Origin: Psychrosphaera sp. B3R10 | GTDB taxonomy: Bacteria; Pseudomonadota; Gammaproteobacteria; Enterobacterales; Alteromonadaceae | Direction of reading: 5' to 3' | DNA: 64,000 bases | NCBI RefSeq assembly: GCF_018861025.1 | Contig: NZ_JAHKQH010000037.1 | Coordinates: forward strand, 1 to 64,000 | Shown: piece by piece, positions 16,324-25,655 of the stretch | Layout of the letters: every line of letters starts with the position of its first letter | Position numbering within the stretch: the first letter of the stretch is position 1 | Program-made: the position numbers and the translations under genes | Notes under the pieces: generated by a model | What the model saw: only the letters and a program-made list of their open reading frames with translations | Database searches by the model: none | Told to the model about the DNA's origin: nothing

Positions 16324-18756
16324 TTGGGCTCAAATCTAATCGGTTCACCTTATGCAATTTGTAAAGGTAGTTTACTAACACGCAATCAGTATGACCGTGA
16401 CGGCCGTTGTATCTTTGAGCTTTGGATAAAGTCTAATGAGGCTAATATTCAGCTTATTATTACCGACGAACGTCCGGTCTGTTTTGCGACTCTACAAAAC
16501 GTTAAGTTATTACAAACGGCATCAACTGCCTTGTATCCCTCTATTGAATTCACTCAGGTGAAACTTAAGACCTTTGCTGATGAAGACGTTTATGCAATTT
16601 ACGTAAATTCACTTAGTGAGTTTTATCAGCTGCGACAATCAGCGACTCAACAAAGTATTGAACTACTAGAGGCAGATGTAAAACCGGTAGACCGCTATCT
16701 AATGGAGCGGTTTATTCAACTCGGTGTGACTTTTACGGGGGTTGAAGTGTCAAGTAAAGGCAATTATCAACGCTTTGAACAAGTAAAAGTAAAATCGAGT
16801 CGAGAAGCTTTCCCTATGCTTAAAGCGATGTCCATAGATATAGAGTGTGATGAAAATGGCTATCTTTTTTCTATTGGTATTCATGCTTTTGCCAAAGACA
16901 GTAATGATGAGGATTTTACTAAGGTCCTCTACAATATTGAAGATTTTGCCTCAGGTATTGAAACTGATAACTCGTTGCCCTACGTTGAATGGTTACAAGG
17001 TGAACGCGCGCTTTTGCAACGTTTAAATCAAATTGTAATGGAGCAAGACCCTGACTGTCTTATAGGTTGGAATTTTGTTGCCTTTGATATCCATGTGCTG
17101 TCACAAGCTGCGACACGAAATCATATAAAGCTTAAGTTCGGGCGAGATAATTCACGATTGAATTATTCAGCACGTCGCGCCGACGATGATTCGAGAATGC
17201 CTGCAAGGGCTTATGCGGCAGGAAGGGTAGTTCTAGATGGCATCGAAGTGATGAAAAACGCAACGTACCATTTTAATAGTTTTGCTCTAGATGCGGTCGC
17301 GTCCGAACTATTAGGTGAACGAAAACTCATTAGCAATGTTGACGGATTGGATAAACTGGCTGAAATTAAACGCCAATATAGAGAAGAGCCATTAGCCTTA
17401 GCCAAATATAATCTTCAAGATTGTGTTTTAGTATCGAAAATATTCAAACAAGAGAAGTTGCTCGAATTTTTACTCACACGCTCGCAATTAACCGGATTAG
17501 AGTTAGAACGTTTAGGTGGTTCGGTCGCGGCATTTACTAATTTATATCTCCCGCAAATTCATCGTAAAGGTTGGATAGCGCCTAACTTAGTTAATGCTGA
17601 GGACTATTTGCACAGTCCAGGCGGTTTTGTCATGGATTCGAAACCAGGCATGCACGACGACATCCTAGTTTTTGACTTTAAAAGTCTGTACCCGAGTATA
17701 ATTAGAACCTTTAATGTTGATCCGATTGCTCTGCAAGAAGGGGTTAGGTTACCTGAAGCAGAGGCGATTCCAGGCTTTAGAGGCGGTCAATTTAGTCGTG
17801 AAACGAGTATATTGGCCACTATCGTAGATGATTTGTGGACTGCACGTGAAAAAGCTAAAAAGCAGAATAATACGGTTTGGTCTAATGCGATAAAAATCAT
17901 TATGAATAGTTTTTATGGGGTATTAGGTTCTGCAGGATGTCGTTTTTATGATACGCGTTTAGCGAGCTCAATAACGATGAGGGGTCATTGGATTTTAGCC
18001 CAGTCTAAAATTTGGTTTGAAGAAAAAGGACTCGATGTTATTTATGGAGATACTGACTCTATATTTGTTAGCTTGCATGGCTCTAATTTTGAACCCAAAG
18101 ATGCAGTTTCATTAGAACAAGAACTAAATACTTGGTGGGATATAAAAATTCAACGAGAGTTCAAATTACATAGCCGACTTGAAATTGAATTCGAATCGCA
18201 TTTTAGTCCGTTTTTTATGCCAACGATTCGAGGCATGGAAAAAGGATCAAAGAAACGTTACGCGGGTATGAAACTGCAAAAGAATGCAGATCCAATATTG
18301 GTATTCAAAGGAATGGAATCAGTGCGCAGCGATTGGACCGATTTAGCTAAGGAATTTCAAACCAAACTGTTTCAATTGGTATTTAATAAACAACCCGTGA
18401 CTGACTACCTTAGGTCGATAATTGCAGAGTTGTTTTCAGGTAACCTAGACAATAAACTGGTTTATAGAAAAAAAATTCGGCAACACCTCAACGAATATGT
18501 AAAAACAACTCCGCCTCAAATAAAAGCAGCCAAATTGGCAAATAATCTTTACGGCCACCCCAAATACCGTAGAGGTAGCGTTATACCTTACGTTGTGACG
18601 ATAAAAGGGCCTCAAGAGTACACTAGCTGCGATAACCCTTTGCATTATCAACATTACCTGGAAAGGCAGCTTTTTCCAATTGCATCGGCAATACTAGAAA
18701 ATATTTCCCCAAGTGAATTGTCTGTCTTTGACCGTCAGATGACGCTTAATTGGTAG
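16324..18756 (+). CDS. polB: DNA polymerase II (family B)
   Basis: The 810-residue protein has all parts of E. coli-type Pol II. Exonuclease motifs are SIDIEC (about residue 170), GWNFVAFDIHVL and YNLQDC (about 361). Polymerase motifs are DFKSLYPSI (about 450), KIIMNSFYG and YGDTDS (about 573), with KKRYAGM after them. It is an SOS-type repair and translesion polymerase with proofreading. The start must be the TTG at 16324: an in-frame TGA stands at 16312, and the next ATG would remove the conserved LLTRN region. The ribosome-binding site is weak. It is monocistronic in this window. Confidence 0.95.
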   Translation: MGSNLIGSPYAICKGSLLTRNQYDRDGRCIFELWIKSNEANIQLIITDERPVCFATLQNVKLLQTASTALYPSIEFTQVKLKTFADEDVYAIYVNSLSEFYQLRQSATQQSIELLEADVKPVDRYLMERFIQLGVTFTGVEVSSKGNYQRFEQVKVKSSREAFPMLKAMSIDIECDENGYLFSIGIHAFAKDSNDEDFTKVLYNIEDFASGIETDNSLPYVEWLQGERALLQRLNQIVMEQDPDCLIGWNFVAFDIHVLSQAATRNHIKLKFGRDNSRLNYSARRADDDSRMPARAYAAGRVVLDGIEVMKNATYHFNSFALDAVASELLGERKLISNVDGLDKLAEIKRQYREEPLALAKYNLQDCVLVSKIFKQEKLLEFLLTRSQLTGLELERLGGSVAAFTNLYLPQIHRKGWIAPNLVNAEDYLHSPGGFVMDSKPGMHDDILVFDFKSLYPSIIRTFNVDPIALQEGVRLPEAEAIPGFRGGQFSRETSILATIVDDLWTAREKAKKQNNTVWSNAIKIIMNSFYGVLGSAGCRFYDTRLASSITMRGHWILAQSKIWFEEKGLDVIYGDTDSIFVSLHGSNFEPKDAVSLEQELNTWWDIKIQREFKLHSRLEIEFESHFSPFFMPTIRGMEKGSKKRYAGMKLQKNADPILVFKGMESVRSDWTDLAKEFQTKLFQLVFNKQPVTDYLRSIIAELFSGNLDNKLVYRKKIRQHLNEYVKTTPPQIKAAKLANNLYGHPKYRRGSVIPYVVTIKGPQEYTSCDNPLHYQHYLERQLFPIASAILENISPSELSVFDRQMTLNW

Positions 18757-19101
18757 CAACGCACCATATATTGTATATCATTTCACTTTTGTCGACTTTT
18801 TATTCACTAAATGAATAACTTATTCGTAACAAATAATTGCGCTTAATTATTTGTTATTAAAAAAAATATACATTTTATTACAAAATGTTACCAATCGCCT
18901 AAAAAGTATACTAATTTTGCGTTGCGGTGGTTGACCTGTGGAAATATAGAGGTAATATCGAGACCGTTTGCTGCCCTTTGATTGCGCTTTTATCAATTAC
19001 TGATTGATTATTGTTCAATTACTGGTCGGAGCCGTTACGGCTAAAACTTATAATTCATAAAAAAATGAATCACTAATAAAGTGGTCCAGGGAGAAAACTT
19101 C
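18757..19101. other. Promoter region of the TBDR gene, with inverted repeats
   Basis: The region has a perfect 12-base inverted repeat with a 6-base loop (18827-18856, TAACAAATAATT/AATTATTTGTTA) and a small hairpin AGCCG-TTA-CGGCT (19030-19042) near the start codon. Both could lie in a long leader or be protein-binding sites. I see no gene. Confidence 0.55.
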
Positions 19102-21783
19102 ATGTTTACAAATAACAAACTAGCTAAGTCTGTTCGCTTAGCAATCATGTTTGGTGCTGCAGCTACAGCACTACCTGCAACTCAAGCGTTCGCGGCTGAA
19201 GAAGAAGCTGAAGAAGTTGAACGTATTGAAGTTACGGGTTCTCGTATCAAACGTACCGACCTTGAAGGTGCTTCACCAGTTAACATCATTACTGCTGAAG
19301 ACATGAAAGTTGAAGGTAACTTCACGGTAGCTGACGCACTACGCGGCAGTTCATTCAACTCGTTCGGTTCGTTCTCTGAGAAATCTGGTAGTTCTGCACA
19401 GTCTCAAGCAACATTAAACCTACGTGGTGCTGGTTCTAACCGTACGTTAATCTTGTTAGACGGTAAACGTCTTCCAGGTTCTCCTACTTTAGGCGGTCAA
19501 TCTGCTAACCTTAACGCAATCCCTATGGCTGCTGTTGAACGTATCGAAATCTTAACAGATGGTGCTTCTTCAACTTACGGTTCTGACGCGATTGCTGGTG
19601 TTGTAAACATCATCTTGAAAAAAGATTACGAAGGTCTAACTGTTAATATCGGTTCTGGCTGGCGTACACGTGATACTGATGTTGGTGGTACTCCAACTTC
19701 AAACGAATTTTCAATCATTGCTGGTTACAGCAACGATAAAGGTAATATCACTTTCTCATTCGACCATCAAAAACGTGAAGGTATTTCTGATGGCCAACGT
19801 GCATTCACAGCTGCACGTGCTGAAGATTTAGATGGCGATGGCGACATCGAAATCTATTCTGATGAAACAGACGGTTGGTCTTACTACGGTGCAAGTGTGT
19901 TTGATCCAGCTTTCGATACACTATACTCATCTCCACTTTGTGATGATTTAATTGCTGAATACGGTGAAGATACATTTAAAGAATTTGACGGAACAACTGC
20001 ATGGGGCCCAGGCTCTACAGTTTGTGGTTTCGCATATGCTAACGTATCTTATAACCGTGCTTCTATCGACCGTAACACTGTATTCGTAGACGCAAACTAC
20101 GAAGTAGCTGAAGACGTTGAATTCTTCACTCGTGCAATGTTCGTTCAAAACAAATCTTTCGGACGTTATGCTCCTCCAGCGGCTCCATGGGAAAATATGT
20201 CAGCTGACAACCCACATAACCCTACTGGTTTAGATGGCGCTTACGGTCTATTCCGTTGGGTTGGTATCGGTAACCGTGACGGTAACGTTCATGATTACAA
20301 CCAAGATTACTTAATGGGTCTACGTGGTTTCTCTACCATCGCTGGTTTGGATGTTGACTGGGAAGTTTACTACCATAAAAATGTAGCGGACAACAAATCT
20401 GTTGGTCAATACTACTTGTCATACGGTGGTCTAGCTTACAATGAGAAAAACGACATTGATTTAGGTTCAGAACAGGGTATAGCTAATATGAAAGCTACTA
20501 CACTAACTGAAGATTCTTCAACGTTTGACCAATATTATGCTGGTGCTGGTTTTGATGCATTCGAACTACCTGGTGGCCAAGTGGCTCACTACATTGGTAT
20601 GGAATACATGGAAATCAACTTCGCCTCTATCTATGACGGTCAGTCTGCTGCTGGTCTAGTTGGTGGTTCTGCTGGTAACTCTGCTGAAGGTATGCGTGAT
20701 ATCACTGCATTCTTCTACGAAGCAGCATTACCTGTAACTGACGATGTTGAAATGAACATTGCTGCTCGTTACGATGACTACTCTGACTTTGGTGATAACC
20801 TTGCACCAAAAGTATCTGTTCGTTGGCAAGCACTTGACAACTTAGTTGTACGTGCATCTTACTCAGAAGCGTTCCGCGCACCTGGTTTGGATGAACTTAA
20901 TGCGGCGACTACGTTCTCTGCTGAAGCAGCAACGGATTACATCAGCAACCCTGATGCAGCTGAGCGTCAATATGATACTTACTACAAATCTAACTCTAAC
21001 TTAGGTCCTGAAACATCTGAGTATATGAACTTTGGTGTTGCATACGACATTACTGATGACTTCGCTGTTAAAGTTGATTACTTCAACTTAGACATCTCAA
21101 ACGTTGTTCAAACTAAAACTGTTAACGGTCTTATTAATGACCAAGCAAATGGTAACTTAACGCCATTAGCACCTGGTGCAAATACGGACAATGAAACGTT
21201 TTATCTAATCCGTGCCGGTGGTTCTTTAACTGGTAACATCCTAGAAGCTGGTACTGGTTACTTCAACGGTGTTGGTTTCGGAATTGAAGGTGTCGATTTA
21301 ACGTTCACTGGTAATATCGAAACAGATTTTGGTGATTTCAGCGTTAATGCTGTAAACAGCTTTATCTTAGATTACGCTACAGACAACGGCGGCGACTCTG
21401 TAAACACAGCTGGCTGGTCTGGACAACCTGATCACCGTGCAGTATTTACATTCGGTTGGGCTCTAGATGGACATAGTGTTACTTGGAACACTAACTACAT
21501 CGCAGATACTTCTGAAGATGAGCAGTTAATTACTAAAGATGAAGCTGGCGCTGACCTAGCTGAAGACGATTGGTACTACCAAACGGAAGGTAAACTTGAC
21601 GCTTGGATTATCCACAGCCTTAACTACTCATACAACATGGGTGATTACGGTCGTGCATCACTTACTATCTCTAACTTAACAGACGAAGATCCAGTATTAT
21701 CTTCAGCTGGTGTGTATGAGAACCCGGATTTATATAATAACTTCGGTCAAGACGTACGTGTAAGCTACACAATCAGCTTCTAA
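19102..21783 (+). CDS. TonB-dependent outer-membrane receptor, highly codon-biased
   Basis: The start is the ATG at 19102 with GGGAG upstream; a GTG at 19081 would place seven odd residues before the signal peptide. The 893-residue protein has a signal peptide ending at AFAAEEE, a TonB-box/linker region with VERIEVTGSRIKRTDLEGASPVNII, and a plug with LRGAGSNRTLILLDGKRLPG and ILTDGASSTYGSDAIAGVVNI. The barrel contains ASYSEAFRAPGLDEL and ends in TISF. The gene uses a narrow codon set (GGT, CGT, AAC, GAC, TTC, CCA), unlike most neighbours, which points to high expression. It is followed by a strong terminator. The ligand is unknown. Confidence 0.93.
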   Translation: MFTNNKLAKSVRLAIMFGAAATALPATQAFAAEEEAEEVERIEVTGSRIKRTDLEGASPVNIITAEDMKVEGNFTVADALRGSSFNSFGSFSEKSGSSAQSQATLNLRGAGSNRTLILLDGKRLPGSPTLGGQSANLNAIPMAAVERIEILTDGASSTYGSDAIAGVVNIILKKDYEGLTVNIGSGWRTRDTDVGGTPTSNEFSIIAGYSNDKGNITFSFDHQKREGISDGQRAFTAARAEDLDGDGDIEIYSDETDGWSYYGASVFDPAFDTLYSSPLCDDLIAEYGEDTFKEFDGTTAWGPGSTVCGFAYANVSYNRASIDRNTVFVDANYEVAEDVEFFTRAMFVQNKSFGRYAPPAAPWENMSADNPHNPTGLDGAYGLFRWVGIGNRDGNVHDYNQDYLMGLRGFSTIAGLDVDWEVYYHKNVADNKSVGQYYLSYGGLAYNEKNDIDLGSEQGIANMKATTLTEDSSTFDQYYAGAGFDAFELPGGQVAHYIGMEYMEINFASIYDGQSAAGLVGGSAGNSAEGMRDITAFFYEAALPVTDDVEMNIAARYDDYSDFGDNLAPKVSVRWQALDNLVVRASYSEAFRAPGLDELNAATTFSAEAATDYISNPDAAERQYDTYYKSNSNLGPETSEYMNFGVAYDITDDFAVKVDYFNLDISNVVQTKTVNGLINDQANGNLTPLAPGANTDNETFYLIRAGGSLTGNILEAGTGYFNGVGFGIEGVDLTFTGNIETDFGDFSVNAVNSFILDYATDNGGDSVNTAGWSGQPDHRAVFTFGWALDGHSVTWNTNYIADTSEDEQLITKDEAGADLAEDDWYYQTEGKLDAWIIHSLNYSYNMGDYGRASLTISNLTDEDPVLSSAGVYENPDLYNNFGQDVRVSYTISF

Positions 21784-21810
21784 TATTGATTTAAAAGCGA
21801 ATAATATTGA

Positions 21811-21840
21811 AAAGCCGATTCTTTGAATCGGCTTTTTTTA
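21811..21840 (+). terminator. Rho-independent terminator of the TBDR gene
   Basis: A 10-base stem (AAGCCGATTC/GAATCGGCTT, loop TTT) is followed by a T-run. It lies 27 bases after the stop codon. Confidence 0.95.
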
Positions 21841-21909
21841 TGTATTATTATTATGAAATTAGACAGTTAGTCGTAAAGTGTAACTACAAATTTTAGATGA
21901 TTGGACAAT

Positions 21910-22821
21910 ATGCAAACGCAAAAGTACTGGGATAATTATTGGCAACAGGGCCATATTACGTCATTTGGCAATGAAATTATGGGGACGTACAGTGGCGCGA
22001 TAAAACACTTTTGGCAACGTTATTTAGGCGATACTCAACCGAACACAAGATTGCTAGATATGTGTTCTGGGAATGGCGCACTGCCTATGTTGTTTCTGCA
22101 GTTTCAGCCAAAATTATCGATAGTTGCTACGGACTTAGCACAACTAGATGAAGCGAAACTTGAGCAGCAAGTTAAGCGTCAATTTCCGGCATGCGAAATA
22201 GAATTTAAGAGCCGTGTTGATTGTACGGCACCAAATTTAAACGGGGACAAATTTGACATAGTGACGAGTCAATTTGGAATTGAATATGCGCCATTAGAGC
22301 AGGTTATTCCGGCGGCCTATGATTTGTTAAATAAGCACGGCAAATTTGCAATTATCACCCATGTTTATGATTCGCGTTTTATCAAGCAAAATACTGTAAG
22401 TTGGGCGTTTGTAGGGGAAGTTAGAAAATCTGGGTTAACTGACATACTTAGGGCGCAGATTGCATTGGAAGATAATAACTCACCTGAAAAAGTGAGGGTT
22501 TCACATCAATTACAAAAAGTGACAGCGAATCTTAAAGCATTTGATAATGTTGAATATGGCTTGCTCAATATAGATGGTTTTATACAGATGTCGTTAGGCA
22601 TGCAAGACAGCAACAAACTTGAACAACTCATCGCATTATTTGATAACGAAATGTTAAATTATCATTCTAGGTTGTCTGAATTGGTAAAAGCATCACGTAC
22701 AGAAGAGCAACTTTCAGAAATTGTTACTATGGCATCAAATTGTGGGTTTACTTTACAACAAAGTCATCGGGTACAAGATCAAACTGGCATTCTTGGACAC
22801 GGATTTGTTTTTATAAAATAG
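21910..22821 (+). CDS. Class I SAM-dependent methyltransferase
   Basis: I choose the ATG at 21910, which has GGA 5 bases ahead; a TTG at 21901 is an alternative. The 303-residue product has motif I in LLDMCSGNGALPMLFL (about residues 47-62), then VATDLAQLD and FDIVTSQFGIEYAPLE (motif IV). The start, KYWDNYWQQGHITSFG, is typical of methyltransferase-domain proteins that act on small molecules or unknown acceptors. It lies between a TBDR and a TPR/2OG-oxygenase gene on the same strand, so it may act with them, but no direct evidence exists. Confidence 0.8.
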   Translation: MQTQKYWDNYWQQGHITSFGNEIMGTYSGAIKHFWQRYLGDTQPNTRLLDMCSGNGALPMLFLQFQPKLSIVATDLAQLDEAKLEQQVKRQFPACEIEFKSRVDCTAPNLNGDKFDIVTSQFGIEYAPLEQVIPAAYDLLNKHGKFAIITHVYDSRFIKQNTVSWAFVGEVRKSGLTDILRAQIALEDNNSPEKVRVSHQLQKVTANLKAFDNVEYGLLNIDGFIQMSLGMQDSNKLEQLIALFDNEMLNYHSRLSELVKASRTEEQLSEIVTMASNCGFTLQQSHRVQDQTGILGHGFVFIK

Positions 22822-22866
22822 CTTCTGTTTTATTATAGTTATAAATTACTAAAGTTCGAGGTATCC

Positions 22867-24702
22867 ATGAACACCCCACACATTCGACAACAAATTGCTC
22901 AGTTCTTTCAATTTGTCAAACAGGGGAAGTACGGCGACGCTGCACAGTTTGCAAGCTTACCTCACATCCAGAGTATCAAAGACCCACAAGTCCAGCATGC
23001 GCGTGGGGTGACGTTCCTAAACATTGGCTATGAGCAACATGCACTAGACGCTTTTTTACTTTTTTTAACAATGGCGCCTGAACATCATCCTATTCACAAT
23101 ATTGTTGCCGATCTTAGCGCCAAGCAGGGCAAATATGAGCTGGCCAACACCCACTTTGCAAAAGCAACAAATTTGGCAAGTCATGTATATCAGTACTGGT
23201 TTAATTGGGGCCTTTGTTGGAGTCTTCAAAACCAACATGAGTTAGCGAAAGCGCATTTTCTTAAATCACTGGCAATTGAGCCAGGCTTTGCGAAAGCCCG
23301 TTTTGAACATGCAAAAGCCTGCCTTGCACTTAAAGATTATGTTGGCTCGGAGCAAGCTTTAACAACGCTTTTTAATCAAGAAACTCAGCAACCTCCTTGG
23401 AAATGGCATTATGTTTATGGTCAAGTACTTGAGGGACTTTGTCGAACTGAAGAGGCAAGTAAGCAATATCAGGCTGCCTTGAGCCTGAGCGTCAATGACC
23501 AAGAGTCAGATGTACTTTATGAATGTCTTGCATTGTTGCATGTGAAGCTTTGTGACAATGAACAAGCACTATCTTGGTTAACGAAAGGGGTTGAAAATCA
23601 CCCGACTAGTCGAGTTCTGCATAAATTGTTGTCTAATTTAAAATATGAAATGAACACACCTAATCCCCTTCGTAATTATGAATCAGTCTCTGTGAACAAC
23701 TTTAATACTGAGTTACAACATGATTATGTTTCATTATTGATGTCTCAAGGTAAACTCGATGCGGCAAAATCTGCACTAGCTAAATTTAAGCGTAATAAAC
23801 CCAAAACCAATGCATTTACCAATCTCGATTGTCAAATAGCAATCAAAGAACATAGGTACGATGAGGTTTTGTCGGCCGTACCTACGACATTGGATATGAA
23901 TAACCCCGGGGCCAGGCAACTTTGTGAGTATTATACTTTAGCTAATCTGGCATTAGGAGATTACGTTACTGCGGGTAAAAAAATCGATTTATTACTCGAT
24001 GCAGATGCAACGAATCAATATTATTTGGCGTTAAAATCGACAGAATTAAAGTTAACTAATAAAGATGCCTATGAACAGCTGATAAATTTTCATTCATTAG
24101 TAAGTTTTTGTGAAATTTCTGTTACGGCCGATTATTCTTCAATTTTAGACTTTAATGAGCAACTTATGGCGGCATTGAAGTCTATCCATACGATGCAAAA
24201 ACAACCATTAGGACAGTCAGGTAATGGTGGAACTCAAACCCCTGGTTACTTGTTTGACCATCCACATAAAGTTATTCAAGATTTAAAAATATCCCTCCGC
24301 AATTCATGCTCAGAACACCTTTCAAATATCAGTAAATTACCTTATTTGGAACATCCTGCGTTAACTCGGTTTAGTGATCAGTTTAATATAGTAACTGCGT
24401 GGTCTATGTGGCTTAGAGACGGCGGTTATCATGTTCCCCACTGTCACCCTAAGGGGTGGTTTAGTAGCGCATACTATGTCAACACACCGGAGTGCATCAC
24501 TCAGGGCTCTGAACAGGGGCAAATTTACTTCGGGAAACCTGGAATTGTGACTTATGATGAGATAGTCGAAGACTATGCGTTAACACCTAAAGCGGGCCAC
24601 CTAGCATTGTTTCCATCTTACTATTGGCATGCAACTAAGCCATTCGTTAGTGATACGCCTCGTGTGGTTGTCGCCTTTGATATCCTACCAGTAGTCAAGT
24701 GA
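22867..24702 (+). CDS. TPR protein with C-terminal 2OG-Fe(II) oxygenase domain
   Basis: The 611-residue protein has an N-terminal series of TPR-like helical repeats (about residues 10-400; for example YWFNWGLCWSLQNQHELAKAHFLKSLAIEP). The C-terminal domain (about 500-610) is like the putative 2OG-Fe(II) oxygenase family PF13759. Iron-ligand candidates are H525/H527 (HVPHCHPKGWFSSAYYV) and H588 (LFPSYYWHATKP), with R599 as a 2-oxoglutarate-binding candidate. There is no signal peptide, so it should be cytoplasmic. The family often accompanies TBDRs in Alteromonadales and Caulobacterales, as recalled. A hydroxylation target is not known. Confidence 0.82.
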   Translation: MNTPHIRQQIAQFFQFVKQGKYGDAAQFASLPHIQSIKDPQVQHARGVTFLNIGYEQHALDAFLLFLTMAPEHHPIHNIVADLSAKQGKYELANTHFAKATNLASHVYQYWFNWGLCWSLQNQHELAKAHFLKSLAIEPGFAKARFEHAKACLALKDYVGSEQALTTLFNQETQQPPWKWHYVYGQVLEGLCRTEEASKQYQAALSLSVNDQESDVLYECLALLHVKLCDNEQALSWLTKGVENHPTSRVLHKLLSNLKYEMNTPNPLRNYESVSVNNFNTELQHDYVSLLMSQGKLDAAKSALAKFKRNKPKTNAFTNLDCQIAIKEHRYDEVLSAVPTTLDMNNPGARQLCEYYTLANLALGDYVTAGKKIDLLLDADATNQYYLALKSTELKLTNKDAYEQLINFHSLVSFCEISVTADYSSILDFNEQLMAALKSIHTMQKQPLGQSGNGGTQTPGYLFDHPHKVIQDLKISLRNSCSEHLSNISKLPYLEHPALTRFSDQFNIVTAWSMWLRDGGYHVPHCHPKGWFSSAYYVNTPECITQGSEQGQIYFGKPGIVTYDEIVEDYALTPKAGHLALFPSYYWHATKPFVSDTPRVVVAFDILPVVK

Positions 24703-24810
24703 ACAATAAGTAGACGGTTCAGGTAGAATAACGAAAATATTAAGTAAATCGGGCGATTTTGTTAATTGACATTACAGATTATGTTTGGGACACTCGATGG
24801 TCGATATTCC

Positions 24811-24824
24811 GTGACTTTAGTCAC
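24811..24824. promoter_or_regulatory. Short palindrome upstream of the TonB-complex operon
   Basis: The sequence GTGACTTTAGTCAC has 6-base arms and a 2-base spacer. It lies about 60 bases before the DUF3450 start. It could be an operator. No regulator can be named. Confidence 0.3.
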
Positions 24825-24881
24825 TGAATGGAGAGTAAAAACTCTAAAAGAGAACTTAAACACATACATTGGTTGGGAACT

Positions 24882-25649
24882 ATGTCAAAGATGAAATTAA
24901 GTCTAGTCGCGTCAGCGTTAGTAGGGGCGGTAGCATTTACCGGATCTGCTTTTGCAGCGGATCCACTAGAGAAAATTCACGCAGCAGAACGCGTTATTCA
25001 CAAAGCAGCTGCTAAATCTCAAACGAAAATTGACGCGATTCAAGAACAGACTCAAGATCTGGTTATTGAATATCGTAGCGTCGTTGACGAAATGGAGATC
25101 AATAAAGTTTATAATGATCATGTTGCGAAATTAGTAGCAGCACAAAACGACGAAATTGCTTCTTTGGAAGAGCAAATCGCTGAGATCGAAAATACAAAAC
25201 GAAATGTTGTTCCTCTGATGTATCGAATGATTGATATGTTGGAAAAATTCGTAAAAGCAGACATTCCGGTTAAATTGGAATTGCGCACACAACGTATTGA
25301 ACGTTTACGTGCAACCATGGTAAACCCTAACGTAAGTACTTCTGAGAAATATCGTCAGGTACTTGAAGCTTACGAAATTGAAAAAGATTACGGTAGTGCT
25401 GTCGAAGCATGGCAAGCAACTGAAACGTTTGATGGCAAACAAATTACTGCTGACTTCGTTCACGTAGGTCGTATTTCATTAGTTGCACAGTCTAAAGATC
25501 TTAAGAATGCATGGGTGTGGAATAACACTTCTCGTTCTTGGGAAAAATTAGGTGACGAATACCTAAAAGATGTGACTAAGACAATCCGTATGGCTCGTAA
25601 ACAAGCGCCATTAGATCTAATTAAACTACCAATTTTTGCTGCGGAGTAA
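24882..25649 (+). CDS. DUF3450 periplasmic coiled-coil protein
   Basis: The start is taken as the ATG at 24882, with GGGA close upstream. Upstream in-frame codons would put 18 polar residues ahead of the signal peptide. The 255-residue product has a signal peptide ending at SAFAAD and a long heptad-rich coiled coil (about residues 30-120). The DUF3450 core follows (PLMYRMIDMLEKFVKADIPVKLELRTQRIERLR, in pieces). The family is found as the first gene of TonB2-type operons. It probably sits in the periplasm and assists the TtpC/ExbB complex. This is inferred from gene order. Confidence 0.9.
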   Translation: MSKMKLSLVASALVGAVAFTGSAFAADPLEKIHAAERVIHKAAAKSQTKIDAIQEQTQDLVIEYRSVVDEMEINKVYNDHVAKLVAAQNDEIASLEEQIAEIENTKRNVVPLMYRMIDMLEKFVKADIPVKLELRTQRIERLRATMVNPNVSTSEKYRQVLEAYEIEKDYGSAVEAWQATETFDGKQITADFVHVGRISLVAQSKDLKNAWVWNNTSRSWEKLGDEYLKDVTKTIRMARKQAPLDLIKLPIFAAE

Positions 25650-25655
25650 TAACAC

